From CAUSKK01 sp963533935 (GTDB lineage Bacteria; Pseudomonadota; Gammaproteobacteria; Cardiobacteriales; Cardiobacteriaceae): a DNA stretch of 64,000 nucleotides. Shown in pieces: positions 8,577 to 16,546 of this stretch (position 1 is its first letter; every line of letters begins with the position of its first letter). The notes below the pieces were generated by a model that had not been told where the DNA came from, did not search any database, and saw only the letters and a program-made list of their open reading frames with translations. The stretch is from contig CAUSQL010000005.1 of assembly GCA_963533935.1 (NCBI GenBank), positions 5,057 to 69,056 of the forward strand, read 5' to 3'. The position numbers were made by a program, and so were the translations under genes.

Positions 8577-9308
8577 TCACTCCTGAATAACCACCGTGCC
8601 CACGTTATCGCTGAACACGGCCCGGACTATCTCATCGCTTTTGGTCATGTCAAAAACCACCAGCGGCATATTGTTTTCCTGGCACATAACAATGGAAGTG
8701 GCGTCCATCACCTGCAAATTGTCCGACAATACTTTTTTATAGCTCAGAGTGTCGTATTTTACTGCCTCGGGATACTTTTTCGGGTCTTTGTTGTAGATGC
8801 CGTCGACCTTGGTGGCCTTGTACATGGCGTCGGCACCGAGCTCAATGGCGCGCAGGCTGGCGGCGGTGTCCGTGGTGGAAAAGGGGTTGCCGGTGCCGGC
8901 GGCGCAGATTACCACCCGCCCCTTCTCCAAATGGCGAATGGCGCGGCGGCGAATGTAGCGCTCACAGACCTGGTCCATAATCAGGGCGCTCATGACCCGC
9001 ACTTCCATGCCCAAATGTTCCATGGCGTCCTGTAGGGCCAGGGAATTCATCACCGTGCCCAACATGCCCATATTGTCGCCGGTAACCCGCTCCATGCCCA
9101 GCTCCTCCAGGCTGGCGCCGCGGAAGAGGTTGCCGGCGCCCACCACCACCGCCACTTCCACGCCGTTATCGTTCAGCACCTTGATTTCCTTGGCGATGCG
9201 ATTGACCACGTTACTGTCCAGGCCAAATTGCTGCTCGCCCATCAGCGCTTCGCCGCTCATCTTTAGCAGAATTCTTTTAAAACGGGGTTTGTCTAATGAA
9301 ATACTCAT
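8577..9308 (-). CDS. pyrH: UMP kinase
   Basis: PyrH phosphorylates UMP to UDP in pyrimidine nucleotide synthesis. It belongs to the amino-acid-kinase fold, not the eukaryotic UMP/CMP kinase family. The 243-residue product has ILLKMSGEAL near the N-terminus, VVGAGNLFRG, and the DTAASLRAIELGADAMYKAT segment. Length is standard. It is separated from tsf by a 119-base gap that contains a terminator-like hairpin, so its level may be set below that of rpsB-tsf. Confidence 0.97.
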   Translation of the reverse strand: MSISLDKPRFKRILLKMSGEALMGEQQFGLDSNVVNRIAKEIKVLNDNGVEVAVVVGAGNLFRGASLEELGMERVTGDNMGMLGTVMNSLALQDAMEHLGMEVRVMSALIMDQVCERYIRRRAIRHLEKGRVVICAAGTGNPFSTTDTAASLRAIELGADAMYKATKVDGIYNKDPKKYPEAVKYDTLSYKKVLSDNLQVMDATSIVMCQENNMPLVVFDMTKSDEIVRAVFSDNVGTVVIQE

Positions 9309-9332
9309 AATTTCTCTCTGGGAATAAAAAAA

Positions 9333-9367
9333 CTGCCAAAAAAAACCGCCAACGAATTAGCGGTTTA
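9333..9367 (-). terminator. intrinsic terminator between tsf and pyrH
   Basis: On the minus strand AAACCGC (9366-9360) pairs with GCGGTTT (9349-9343) around a 10-base loop, followed by a run of T. This is a typical Rho-independent terminator after tsf. pyrH must then be read by leakage through it, or from a promoter in the short gap, which I could not identify. Confidence 0.75.
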
Positions 9368-9427
9368 GAAATGGGAAAGTGCGCCGCCCGGCGCCAATAA
9401 TTAGTTGGGAGCGGCCGGCGCCTCATC

Positions 9428-10309
9428 TTAGGAACCCTTGGCCTGGGCCATGACTTCGGCCACGAAGTCCGATTCCTCTTTTTCGATGCCTTCGCCCAGC
9501 TCGTAGCGTACGAAGCGCACCACCTGGCTATTTTTCTCCTTCAGCAACTGCTCCACGGATTTGGACGGGTCGATGACGAAGGGCTGGCCGAGCAGCGTTA
9601 CTTCCTTGAGGATTTTGCCCAGGGCGCCCTCGGCAATTTTCGCAGCGATGTCCGCCGGCTTACCGGACTGCACCGCCTTTTCCTGGGCGATACGCCGTTC
9701 CTTATCCACAAATTCCTTGTCCAGACCGTCCACGGTGATGGCCTGCGGGTTCGAGGCAGCGATGTGCATGGCCAGCTGTTTGGCCAGTTCCAAATCGTCG
9801 TTGCTCAATTCCACCAGCACACCAATTTTCTTACCGTGCAGATAAGAACCAACTACGCCCTTGCCGTTGTAGGTTACGAAGCGGCGCACGGTCATGTTCT
9901 CACCGATTTTGGCGATAAGTGCCTTGCGGGTGTCGTCCACGGAGGTGCCATTGCCAAAGTCCGCCTGACTTAGAGCCTCCACGCTGTCCAGCCCCTTGGT
10001 GCGGGCGATGTCAGCGATGGTGCGGGCAAAGTTGCCGAAGTCGTCGCCGATGGCCACGAAGTCCGTTTCGCAGTTGGCTTCCAGCAGGGTTACCTGTTTA
10101 TGGTCGGCGCTGGCGGAAATTACCAGCACGCCCTCGGCGGCCACCCGGCTAGCCTTCTTCTCGGCCTTGGCTAGGCCGGTTTTACGCATGTGTTCAATGG
10201 CCGCCTCAATGTCGCCGCCCACTTCCACCAGGGCTTTTTTGCAGTCCATCATGGCTGCGCCGGTGCGTTCTCTCAGCTCCTTAACTAGGGCCGCACTAAT
10301 TTCTGCCAT
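9428..10309 (-). CDS. tsf: elongation factor Ts
   Basis: EF-Ts is the guanine nucleotide exchange factor of EF-Tu. The 293-residue product begins with the UBA-like domain and the family signature LRERTGAAMMDCKKAL (about 11-26). It then has TGLAKAEKKASRVAAEG and the exchange core ANCETDFVAIGDDF. Length is typical. It starts two bases after the rpsB stop, and the two ribosome-linked genes form a conserved pair. Confidence 0.97.
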   Translation of the reverse strand: MAEISAALVKELRERTGAAMMDCKKALVEVGGDIEAAIEHMRKTGLAKAEKKASRVAAEGVLVISASADHKQVTLLEANCETDFVAIGDDFGNFARTIADIARTKGLDSVEALSQADFGNGTSVDDTRKALIAKIGENMTVRRFVTYNGKGVVGSYLHGKKIGVLVELSNDDLELAKQLAMHIAASNPQAITVDGLDKEFVDKERRIAQEKAVQSGKPADIAAKIAEGALGKILKEVTLLGQPFVIDPSKSVEQLLKEKNSQVVRFVRYELGEGIEKEESDFVAEVMAQAKGS

Positions 10310-10311
10310 AT

Positions 10312-11079
10312 TTACTCCTTGTCCTCGGCTGCTACTTCCTGATTTTCCACGGCTTCGGCCAATTCGGCTTCGGCGTTCTTACGGTTCTTGCTGCCGGCGG
10401 AGGCTTTTGCCGCTTCTACGGTGTCGGCGAAGGCGTCGGCGTAGAGCTTAATGGCGCGCACGCTGTCGTCGTTGCCGGGCACGATGTAATCCACGCCGTT
10501 GATGGAGTTATTGGTATCCACAATGCCGACCACGGGAATGCCCAGCTTCTGTGCTTCCTTAATGGCGATGTGCTCGTGGCCCACGTCAATGACAAATAGC
10601 ACGTCGGGCAGCCGCTTCATGTGGCGAATGCCGTTCAGCGAACGCTCCAATTTGGCCTTTTCCCGGTTTAATACGATGATTTCCTTCTTGTTCAGGCGGT
10701 CGAAGGTGCCATCTTCGGCCATTTTTTCGATGGCTTCGAGGCGGCTCACGGACTGGCGCACGGTTTTAAAGTTGGTCATCATGCCGCCGAGCCAACGGAA
10801 GCTCACATAGGGCATACCGCAGCGGGCACCGGCCTCGGCCACTGCTTCGCTGGCGTTGCGCTTGGTGCCCACCAGCATGACCGTGCCACCGTTGGCCACC
10901 ACGGTGCCAACGAAGTTCAGGGCGTCCTGCAGCATGGGCACGGTTTTTTCCAGGTTAATGATGTGAATGTCGCCGCGCACGCCGTAGATGTAGGGGGCCA
11001 TCTTCGGATTCCAGAAACGGCTGCGGTGGCCAAAGTGGGCGCCGGCCTCGAATAGGTCCCGTAGGGTTACGTTACTCAT
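10312..11079 (-). CDS. rpsB: 30S ribosomal protein S2
   Basis: S2 joins the small subunit late and helps recruit S1. The 255-residue product has the N-terminal signature LFEAGAHFGHRSRFWNPKMAPYI (abridged motif: AGAHFGHRSRFWNP), the GTKRNASEAV segment, RWLGGMMTNFKT and PGNDDSVRAIKL. The acidic C-terminal tail, rich in Ala and Glu, is typical. It is the first gene of the minus-strand cluster and has its own leader and promoter (see 11110-11205). Confidence 0.97.
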   Translation of the reverse strand: MSNVTLRDLFEAGAHFGHRSRFWNPKMAPYIYGVRGDIHIINLEKTVPMLQDALNFVGTVVANGGTVMLVGTKRNASEAVAEAGARCGMPYVSFRWLGGMMTNFKTVRQSVSRLEAIEKMAEDGTFDRLNKKEIIVLNREKAKLERSLNGIRHMKRLPDVLFVIDVGHEHIAIKEAQKLGIPVVGIVDTNNSINGVDYIVPGNDDSVRAIKLYADAFADTVEAAKASAGSKNRKNAEAELAEAVENQEVAAEDKE

Positions 11080-11113
11080 TTAATAAAACTCCAATTAGGT
11101 TAATCGTCCAGGG

Positions 11114-11147
11114 CCGGTCTGCCGCAATGAAGACCTGGTCAGACCGC
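11114..11147 (-). ncRNA. rpsB leader stem-loop, possible S2 autoregulatory element
   Basis: The rpsB leader contains an inverted repeat CGGTCTG/CAGACCG (11115-11121 with 11140-11146). It sits about 35 bases upstream of the rpsB start in a roughly 110-base untranslated region. Gammaproteobacterial rpsB leaders are known to hold an S2-responsive structure. The position fits that, but I matched structure only and did not align it to the known motif. Confidence 0.4.
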
Positions 11148-11193
11148 TGATTTCCCTGTGCTTTCTACCCGAGCCAGTGGCGCGGGCCGGGCA

Positions 11194-11205
11194 ATTATAG
11201 CAGCA
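11194..11205 (-). promoter_or_regulatory. rpsB promoter with extended -10
   Basis: Read on the minus strand, TATAAT occupies 11199-11194 and is preceded by TG plus one base, giving an extended -10 (TGCTATAAT). No good -35 is present at 16-18 bases, as is usual with extended -10 promoters. The implied start near 11187 gives a leader of about 108 bases. Confidence 0.6.
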
Positions 11206-11230
11206 GCAAAGGCCGCTGCCCCAGCGCGTT

Positions 11231-11392
11231 TATTTGCCGTTTATACAAACAGACGGGCGGTTGTTCGGCTAAAGCCTCACGCGCCCTTACATACGTAAGG
11301 GCGCTTCTCCTGTATGTATTTAAGCCCTTAATTACATACAGGGGAAGCGCCCCGTTGTTTGTATAAACCCTAGAGTGCTTCCTCTGTATATT
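11231..11392. repeat. dyad repeat cluster between divergent rpsB and SWIM gene
   Basis: Within this 369-base intergenic gap are about four repeat units, one with the GTTGTTCG insertion variant (about 11250-11270). TACATACA and TGTATGTA inner ends flank an AT-rich spacer near 11315-11340. It is one of the few clusters lying between divergent genes. The rest of the gap is the rpsB promoter and leader and a short upstream region of the plus-strand operon. Confidence 0.8.
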
Positions 11393-11448
11393 TAAGCCCG
11401 TGGAAATGCTGTGGCACAATAGGGTTCTTAATCACCACAGGATTCACC

Positions 11449-12690
11449 ATGCAAGCCCTTACCAGTGAACAGATTAATCAGCTGGCCCCCGACGCCGCCT
11501 CCATTAAAGCCGCCCAATCCCTGGCCTCCCGCTGGCAATTGCTGGCCGGCAACGGGCAGGCCCTCTGGGGCCTGTGCAAGGGCAGCGGTAAAAATCCCTA
11601 CCAGACGGCCATCGACGGCCGCGACTTCGCCAGCAAATGCAGCTGCCCAAGCCGTAAATTCCCCTGCAAGCACGCCCTTTCTCTACTGCTGGTGCGGGCC
11701 GCCGGCGCCCAGTTTAAGGACGAGGAAATGCCCGACTGGGTGCAGAGCTGGCTCGACAAGCGCGGCCAGACCAAAGAGAAAAAGGAGAAAAAGGCCGCCG
11801 ACCCGGCCCAACGGCAGAAGCGCCAGGCGGCCCGGGAAAAAAAGGTGGCCAGCGGCCTGGAGGATTTAAACCTGTGGCTGCGGGATTTACTGCGCCAGGG
11901 CCTGCTGCAAATCGACCGCAATGACTTCGACCAGATGGCGCGGCGGCTGGTGGACCAGCAGCTGAGCCCCTTGGGCCAACAGTTACAACGGCTGGCCCTG
12001 GCCGAGCAGGAGGAACTGCTCTACGGCCTGAGCCAGCTCTATCTAATGACCCGCGCCGCGGAACGGCTGGACTATTTAAGTCCCGAGCGCCAGGAAGACC
12101 TGAAGCTGCGCCTCGGTTTCCCGGTGGCTAAGGAGGAAGTGCTGGCGCGGCCGCCGGTAAACGACCGCTGGCTGGCCCTGGGCCGCCGCGAGGAGGTGCA
12201 GGACCGGGCCGTCACCATCTTTTATTACCTTTACGGCCTCCAAAGCCGCCGCTTTGCCCTGCTGCTGGACTTTGCCATGCCGCCCCAGGTGCCGCCCAGC
12301 CTCCAGCCGCTGGCGGCCGGCCAATGCTACGGCGGCGACCTGCATTTCTACGGGGGTCTAAATAATCTGCGTGCTTTGGCGCCGGCCCTACGGGCGGTGG
12401 ACGAAAAAATTAATTTGCCGGCGCAGAATCTCGACGAGAGCTGGCGGCAGCTGATGGCCGATTACGCCGCTAATCCGCTGTTAAATCAGTTAATTGGCTA
12501 CGGCACCAATCTGCACTATGTGTTTAGGGATAAGCAGAGCGGCCTGAGCGACGGCCAGCGGGTGCTTCCCATTAATATTAGTGAGGAGGAGAAAATTCGC
12601 CTGCTGGCCCACAGTGGCGGCCGCGCCTTCAGCGCCTTTTTCCTGCACCGGCCGGCCCCCCAGCGTAACGAACTGCTATTAACCCTATGA
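11449..12690 (+). CDS. SWIM zinc-finger protein, first gene of a MoxR-linked operon
   Basis: The 413-residue product has a SWIM-type zinc motif near the N-terminus. Cys64 and Cys66 in KCSCPSRKF and Cys73 and His75 in PCKHAL give the CxCx6CxH pattern. A lysine-rich linker follows (about 105-140), then a mostly helical region with no recognised domain. SWIM motifs bind DNA or proteins. The stop overlaps the next gene by ATGA. In many bacteria SWIM proteins of this kind sit next to a DUF5691 protein, a MoxR-type ATPase, a DUF5682 protein and a vWA protein. The function of that set is not settled, so no role is assigned. Confidence 0.75.
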   Translation: MQALTSEQINQLAPDAASIKAAQSLASRWQLLAGNGQALWGLCKGSGKNPYQTAIDGRDFASKCSCPSRKFPCKHALSLLLVRAAGAQFKDEEMPDWVQSWLDKRGQTKEKKEKKAADPAQRQKRQAAREKKVASGLEDLNLWLRDLLRQGLLQIDRNDFDQMARRLVDQQLSPLGQQLQRLALAEQEELLYGLSQLYLMTRAAERLDYLSPERQEDLKLRLGFPVAKEEVLARPPVNDRWLALGRREEVQDRAVTIFYYLYGLQSRRFALLLDFAMPPQVPPSLQPLAAGQCYGGDLHFYGGLNNLRALAPALRAVDEKINLPAQNLDESWRQLMADYAANPLLNQLIGYGTNLHYVFRDKQSGLSDGQRVLPINISEEEKIRLLAHSGGRAFSAFFLHRPAPQRNELLLTL

Positions 12691-14249
12691 TTAGTCAAAA
12701 CATTTTCAATCAGGCCCTGCTTGGCCTCGACCAGAACCCCACCCCTGACGATGTGCCGCCGGCGCTGGCGCCGTTGGCCGCTCAGCTGAACCACGATGAC
12801 CCGGCGGCCCGCTGCTATGAACTCTGTGCCCTGGCCCTGGCCTACGAACGGGCCGGGCAAGGTCTAGCCAGCAGCGCCGGCTGGCAGAGCGTGCCGGCCA
12901 TGCCGCCGACCACTAAGGTTGTCCAGGGCCCGCTGGAACAGCAGCTGGTCAGCTGGCTGGAGGGCAAGCAGTGGCCCTTCGTGGATTTTGCCCTGGAACA
13001 GCTGGCGGCGCGGGGCTACCAGCTGGCCGGTGCCAGCCTCGCCAGCTTCCTTAACGGCTATCCGAAGACTAAGCGCGATCGGCACCGGGCTATGTTGGTC
13101 GGGCCGGGCCAGTGGCTGTTGCAACAGCTGGGGGAGGAAGCGGCGGACAGCGAGGATTTCGACGCCATGGGCTTTCCCGCCCGCAAGGAGCATCTGCGCC
13201 AGTTGATGGCTACGGATGCGGCCGCCGCAGAAGCGCTGGTGGCTTCCCTCTGGGGGACGGCACCGGTGAAGCACCGGGAGGATTATTTGGAAATCATTGG
13301 CCCCCAGGCCAGTGTGGAGTTTCTCGAAAAGGCCCTGAAAGACCGCGGCAGTTACGTGCGCGAGCAGGCCCAGAAATTGTTGAGCCGCCGCCCCGGGTCG
13401 CCCTGGGCCGTGCAGCTGGAAAGCTGGCTGGGGCAAATGCTGGCCTATGACCAGCAGAAGGGCTGGAGTTTTCGGCCGCTGGCCTACGATAAGAAGGCCA
13501 TGAAGCCCTTCTCGCTGGAGGAAATTAGCCCGGTTAAGAAGGAAAGCGACGAGCACTATTTGCGCCGTCAGCTGATTCAGCTCTGTCTAAATCAGGATTT
13601 CTGGCTGCAACTCACCAGCAGCGCCGACCCAGCCGAGTTGGCGGTTAAATTTAGTCGCCATAAGCTGCCCAGCAGCTATTTCCAGGATTACCACTTTAAT
13701 AATCAGGTGAACTGGCTGGTGGCAGTAGGCGGCAGCGGGCTGGTGAAGGACTATCTGCTGGCTCGGGGCGACCTTGATGGCAACGGTATGGAACACTTAA
13801 GCGCGGCCCAGCTGGAGGAATTGCTGGCGGCGCGCAGCGAGCAGGACACCTTCCTGCGCGCCCTCTTTAAATATCCCTATGAGGTGATTTTTGAAGGCCA
13901 ACATCAGCAAACCAGCAATGTGTTTTCCGGCAAGGGCCAGCGGGTTAATGGGCTGGACAATCTAATTTCCCAGCATTACATCTTTGAAGAGAGCAATGGC
14001 AACTGGGGACTGCGCCTGAGCCTATTAATTATCTATATACTTAAAAATCGCTCCGCCCATTACTATTACTACGACGAAAGCACCAACTTCGCCGCTAGCA
14101 TCGCCAGCCGCCTGGCCCTCGACCCGGTAATCGACGACCTGTTCCAACGCTATAGAAATGATGGCCAGTCCCTTGAGTTCATTGATGAAATCGTCCGCGG
14201 CTACGCCCGCAAACAGCAATTCGCCCAACTTTTAAACAAGGAAAAATGA
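12687..14249 (+). CDS. DUF5691-like protein of the SWIM-MoxR operon
   Basis: This 520-residue soluble protein shows no catalytic motif that I recognise. Its neighbours, length and W-rich N-terminal half match the DUF5691 proteins found between SWIM and MoxR genes. That call rests on context and partial memory of the family, not an alignment. The region 150-260 looks like helical repeats (repeated leucine/alanine pairs with EAL and SPS turns). Bases 13990-14090 contain a run of Tyr codons (HYYYYDE). Start and stop both abut neighbours (ATGA overlap upstream, one-base gap downstream), so the three proteins are probably made in fixed ratio. Confidence 0.6.
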   Translation: MISQNIFNQALLGLDQNPTPDDVPPALAPLAAQLNHDDPAARCYELCALALAYERAGQGLASSAGWQSVPAMPPTTKVVQGPLEQQLVSWLEGKQWPFVDFALEQLAARGYQLAGASLASFLNGYPKTKRDRHRAMLVGPGQWLLQQLGEEAADSEDFDAMGFPARKEHLRQLMATDAAAAEALVASLWGTAPVKHREDYLEIIGPQASVEFLEKALKDRGSYVREQAQKLLSRRPGSPWAVQLESWLGQMLAYDQQKGWSFRPLAYDKKAMKPFSLEEISPVKKESDEHYLRRQLIQLCLNQDFWLQLTSSADPAELAVKFSRHKLPSSYFQDYHFNNQVNWLVAVGGSGLVKDYLLARGDLDGNGMEHLSAAQLEELLAARSEQDTFLRALFKYPYEVIFEGQHQQTSNVFSGKGQRVNGLDNLISQHYIFEESNGNWGLRLSLLIIYILKNRSAHYYYYDESTNFAASIASRLALDPVIDDLFQRYRNDGQSLEFIDEIVRGYARKQQFAQLLNKEK

Positions 14250-14250
14250 T

Positions 14251-15330
14251 ATGTCCCAAATATTGCGCCAACACGCCGAACAGCAGTTTGCTGAAGAATT
14301 GGAACAATTAAAGAAACAGGAGAAACACCCGCGGCCGGAGCATTGGCAACTGTCACCGCAGTCGGTGGTCAGCTATCTCATGGGCGATACTCTGAAGAAT
14401 AAATTTACCATCACGCCCAAATACATCGGCAGCCGCCGGCTCATGGAAATCGCCGTGGCCACCCTGGCCACGGACCGGGCGCTGCTGCTCTACGGCCTGC
14501 CCGGCACCGCCAAAAGCTGGGTCAGCGAACATCTCAGCGCCGCCATCAGCGGCGACAGCACCCTGGTGGTGCAAGGTACCGCCGGCACCGGTGAAGAGGC
14601 GGTGCGCTACGGCTGGAACTACGCGGAGCTGCTGGCCAAGGGCCCCAGCGCCAGCGCCCTAGTGGAAACGCCGGTGATGCGCGCCATGAAGCGCGGCCAG
14701 ATTGCCCGCATTGAGGAATTAACCCGCATCGGTTCGGACGTGCAGGACACGCTCATTACCATTTTGTCCGAGAAGTGCCTGCCCATTCCCGAGCTGAACG
14801 AGGAGGTGCAGGCGGTGCGTGGCTTTAACCTCATCGCCACGGCCAACAACCGAGACAAGGGCGTCAATGATTTGTCCAGCGCCCTGAAGCGGCGCTTTAA
14901 CACGGTGATTCTGCCGCTGCCCGCCTCCCTCGACGAGGAGGTGGAAATCGTCCGCCGCCGGGTGGAACAGTTTGAAGAAACCATGCAGCTGCCGGCGGAG
15001 AAGCCTGCCGTAGCCGAGATTCGCCGCATCGTTACCATTTTCCGCGAACTGCGGGCCGGTCTCTCCACGGACAAGAAAACCAAGCTGAAGAGCCCCAGCG
15101 GTACCCTGAGTACCGCCGAGGCCATTTCCGTGGTCAATAACGGCATGAGCCTGAGCGCCTATTTCGGCGACGGGGTATTGAAGGCCGACGATTTAATGGC
15201 CGGGCTACTCGGTGCGGTGGTGAAAGACCCGGTGCAGGACGCCATCGTCTGGAAGGAGTATCTGGAAACGGTGGTGAAGGGCCGGGAAGATTGGCGCGAC
15301 CTCTATCGGGCCGCCCGGGACATGCTTTAG
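14251..15330 (+). CDS. MoxR-type AAA+ ATPase
   Basis: This 359-residue AAA+ protein has Walker A GLPGTAKS at 82-89, a sensor-like FNLIATANNRDKG segment and the arginine-finger region LSSALKRRFN, all as in MoxR/RavA-type ATPases. MoxR ATPases act as chaperones that remodel partner proteins, usually with a vWA-domain cofactor encoded next door. Here the downstream gene is a SppA-type peptidase, and no vWA or DUF5682 gene is present in the window. The ATPase may therefore use a partner encoded elsewhere. AAGGA precedes the start at a short distance. Confidence 0.85.
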   Translation: MSQILRQHAEQQFAEELEQLKKQEKHPRPEHWQLSPQSVVSYLMGDTLKNKFTITPKYIGSRRLMEIAVATLATDRALLLYGLPGTAKSWVSEHLSAAISGDSTLVVQGTAGTGEEAVRYGWNYAELLAKGPSASALVETPVMRAMKRGQIARIEELTRIGSDVQDTLITILSEKCLPIPELNEEVQAVRGFNLIATANNRDKGVNDLSSALKRRFNTVILPLPASLDEEVEIVRRRVEQFEETMQLPAEKPAVAEIRRIVTIFRELRAGLSTDKKTKLKSPSGTLSTAEAISVVNNGMSLSAYFGDGVLKADDLMAGLLGAVVKDPVQDAIVWKEYLETVVKGREDWRDLYRAARDML

Positions 15331-15353
15331 TAACCTGTAAATAAGGAGTAACC

Positions 15354-16274
15354 ATGACTGAACAGGAAAAGAGCGCGCTCGCCGAAGCGCTACTGACCAT
15401 CAATAAGGAATTTAAAAGCCGCCAGCGCAATCGGCGCATATTCTTCTGGATATTTTTCCTTTTTTTCATCTTCGGCATCGTTAGCGCCATCATGAATAAA
15501 ACTCCCGCGGCGGGCACCGTGGCGGTGGTGGAGATTAACGGTGTTATCAGTGCCGATAGCAAAGCCAACAGCCATTCGGTCATTAAGCGTCTGAAGGAGG
15601 CCAGCGAAGACCCCGCCACCAAGGCCATCATTCTCGACATCAATTCGCCGGGCGGTTCGCCGGTACAGTCGGCGCAGATATTTAGAAAGCTGCGCAGCCT
15701 CCATAAGGAAAAGCCCGAGCTGCCCATTTATGCGGTCATTAACGACGTGGGTGCTTCCGGCGCCTACTTCATCGCGGTGGGCACGCAGAAAATCTACGCC
15801 GACCCGGCATCGCTGGTGGGTTCCATCGGCGTCATCGGCAATTTCGTCGGCTACCAGGAGACCTTCCAGAAACTGGGCCTGGAGCCGCGCACCTTTAAAT
15901 CCGGCCGCTTCAAGGACATTCTCAGCGGCACCCGCCCCATCGAGCCCGAGGAGGCCAAATTGGTGCAGGACAGCCTGGACGAAATTCACAAGCAGTTCAT
16001 TGCAGCGGTCAAGGAGGGCCGGGGCAGCAAGCTGAAGGAGGACGACAACACCTTCTCCGGCCTGTTCTGGACTGGAGAAAAGGCCAAGGCCCTGGGATTG
16101 GTTGATGAGTTATCGTCCCTGGAAGAGCTGGTGGCTAAGGAGTTCCCGGACATGAAGATTAGGCACTACAAGGGCGAACTGCCGCTGCTGCAGGAGCTGC
16201 AATCGGCTTCGGCTCAAGCGCTAGGCCAGGCGGTGAAGCAAAATCTGCAGGGCAGCAACTTGGAATTGCGCTAG
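15354..16274 (+). CDS. sppA: signal peptide peptidase SppA, short form
   Basis: SppA serine proteases cut leftover signal peptides in the membrane. The 306-residue product has a cytosolic N-terminus, one membrane segment (about 28-47) and an S49 peptidase domain. The nucleophile is Ser135 in DVGASGAYFIA. The general base is Lys187 in SGRFKDI, 52 residues later, the spacing known for the short SppA of Bacillus. Length is that of the single-domain form, not the 600-residue E. coli enzyme. It follows the MoxR gene by 23 bases with a good AAGGAGT site, so it may share its transcript. A double hairpin and terminator follow. Confidence 0.9.
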   Translation: MTEQEKSALAEALLTINKEFKSRQRNRRIFFWIFFLFFIFGIVSAIMNKTPAAGTVAVVEINGVISADSKANSHSVIKRLKEASEDPATKAIILDINSPGGSPVQSAQIFRKLRSLHKEKPELPIYAVINDVGASGAYFIAVGTQKIYADPASLVGSIGVIGNFVGYQETFQKLGLEPRTFKSGRFKDILSGTRPIEPEEAKLVQDSLDEIHKQFIAAVKEGRGSKLKEDDNTFSGLFWTGEKAKALGLVDELSSLEELVAKEFPDMKIRHYKGELPLLQELQSASAQALGQAVKQNLQGSNLELR

Positions 16275-16283
16275 TCCCTAACC

Positions 16284-16339
16284 AAAGGAAAAACCGCTTT
16301 TGGCATGACATTTGCCAGATTAAGCATGGTTTTTCCTTT
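16284..16339. promoter_or_regulatory. long dyad enclosing a sigma-54-like promoter
   Basis: AAAGGAAAAACC (16284-16295) is perfectly complementary to GGTTTTTCCTTT (16328-16339). Between them lies TGGCATGACATTTGCC (16301-16316), with GG and GC 10 bases apart as in sigma-54 -24/-12 elements. The dyad could instead simply be an extra terminator of sppA. If the promoter is real, a start near 16327 would give a transcript of about 60 bases ending at the terminator at 16390. Confidence 0.4.
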
Positions 16340-16365
16340 CTTAGTTTAGTTAGACATGATAGTTC

Positions 16366-16390
16366 GCTGGGGCTCGTCCCCAGCTTTTTT
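16366..16390 (+). terminator. strong intrinsic terminator after sppA
   Basis: GCTGGGG (16366-16372) pairs with CCCCAGC (16378-16384) around a five-base loop and is followed directly by six T. It closes the SWIM-to-sppA transcript and any short RNA begun just upstream. Confidence 0.9.
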
Positions 16391-16447
16391 ATGCCCGCAA
16401 GGAATGCGCTGACGGCTGGACGGTGGTTCGCTGGCGCTCAGACCTTA

Positions 16448-16546
16448 GGCTTTCCCTATATTTAGTGCTTTAATTACGTACACCTAAAGCGCCCCGTTGT
16501 TTGTAATTGGCTTTTTACAGACATACGGGCGCTTCTGCTGTATGTA
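16448..16546. repeat. dyad repeat units at the left edge of the AT-rich island
   Basis: Three repeat units lie here, and the last one is read through by the open frame of the GH19 gene. The change from GC-rich host sequence to AT-rich island occurs immediately after the last unit. The repeat therefore either marks the insertion boundary or has replaced the original promoter and 5' end of the island. Confidence 0.75.
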
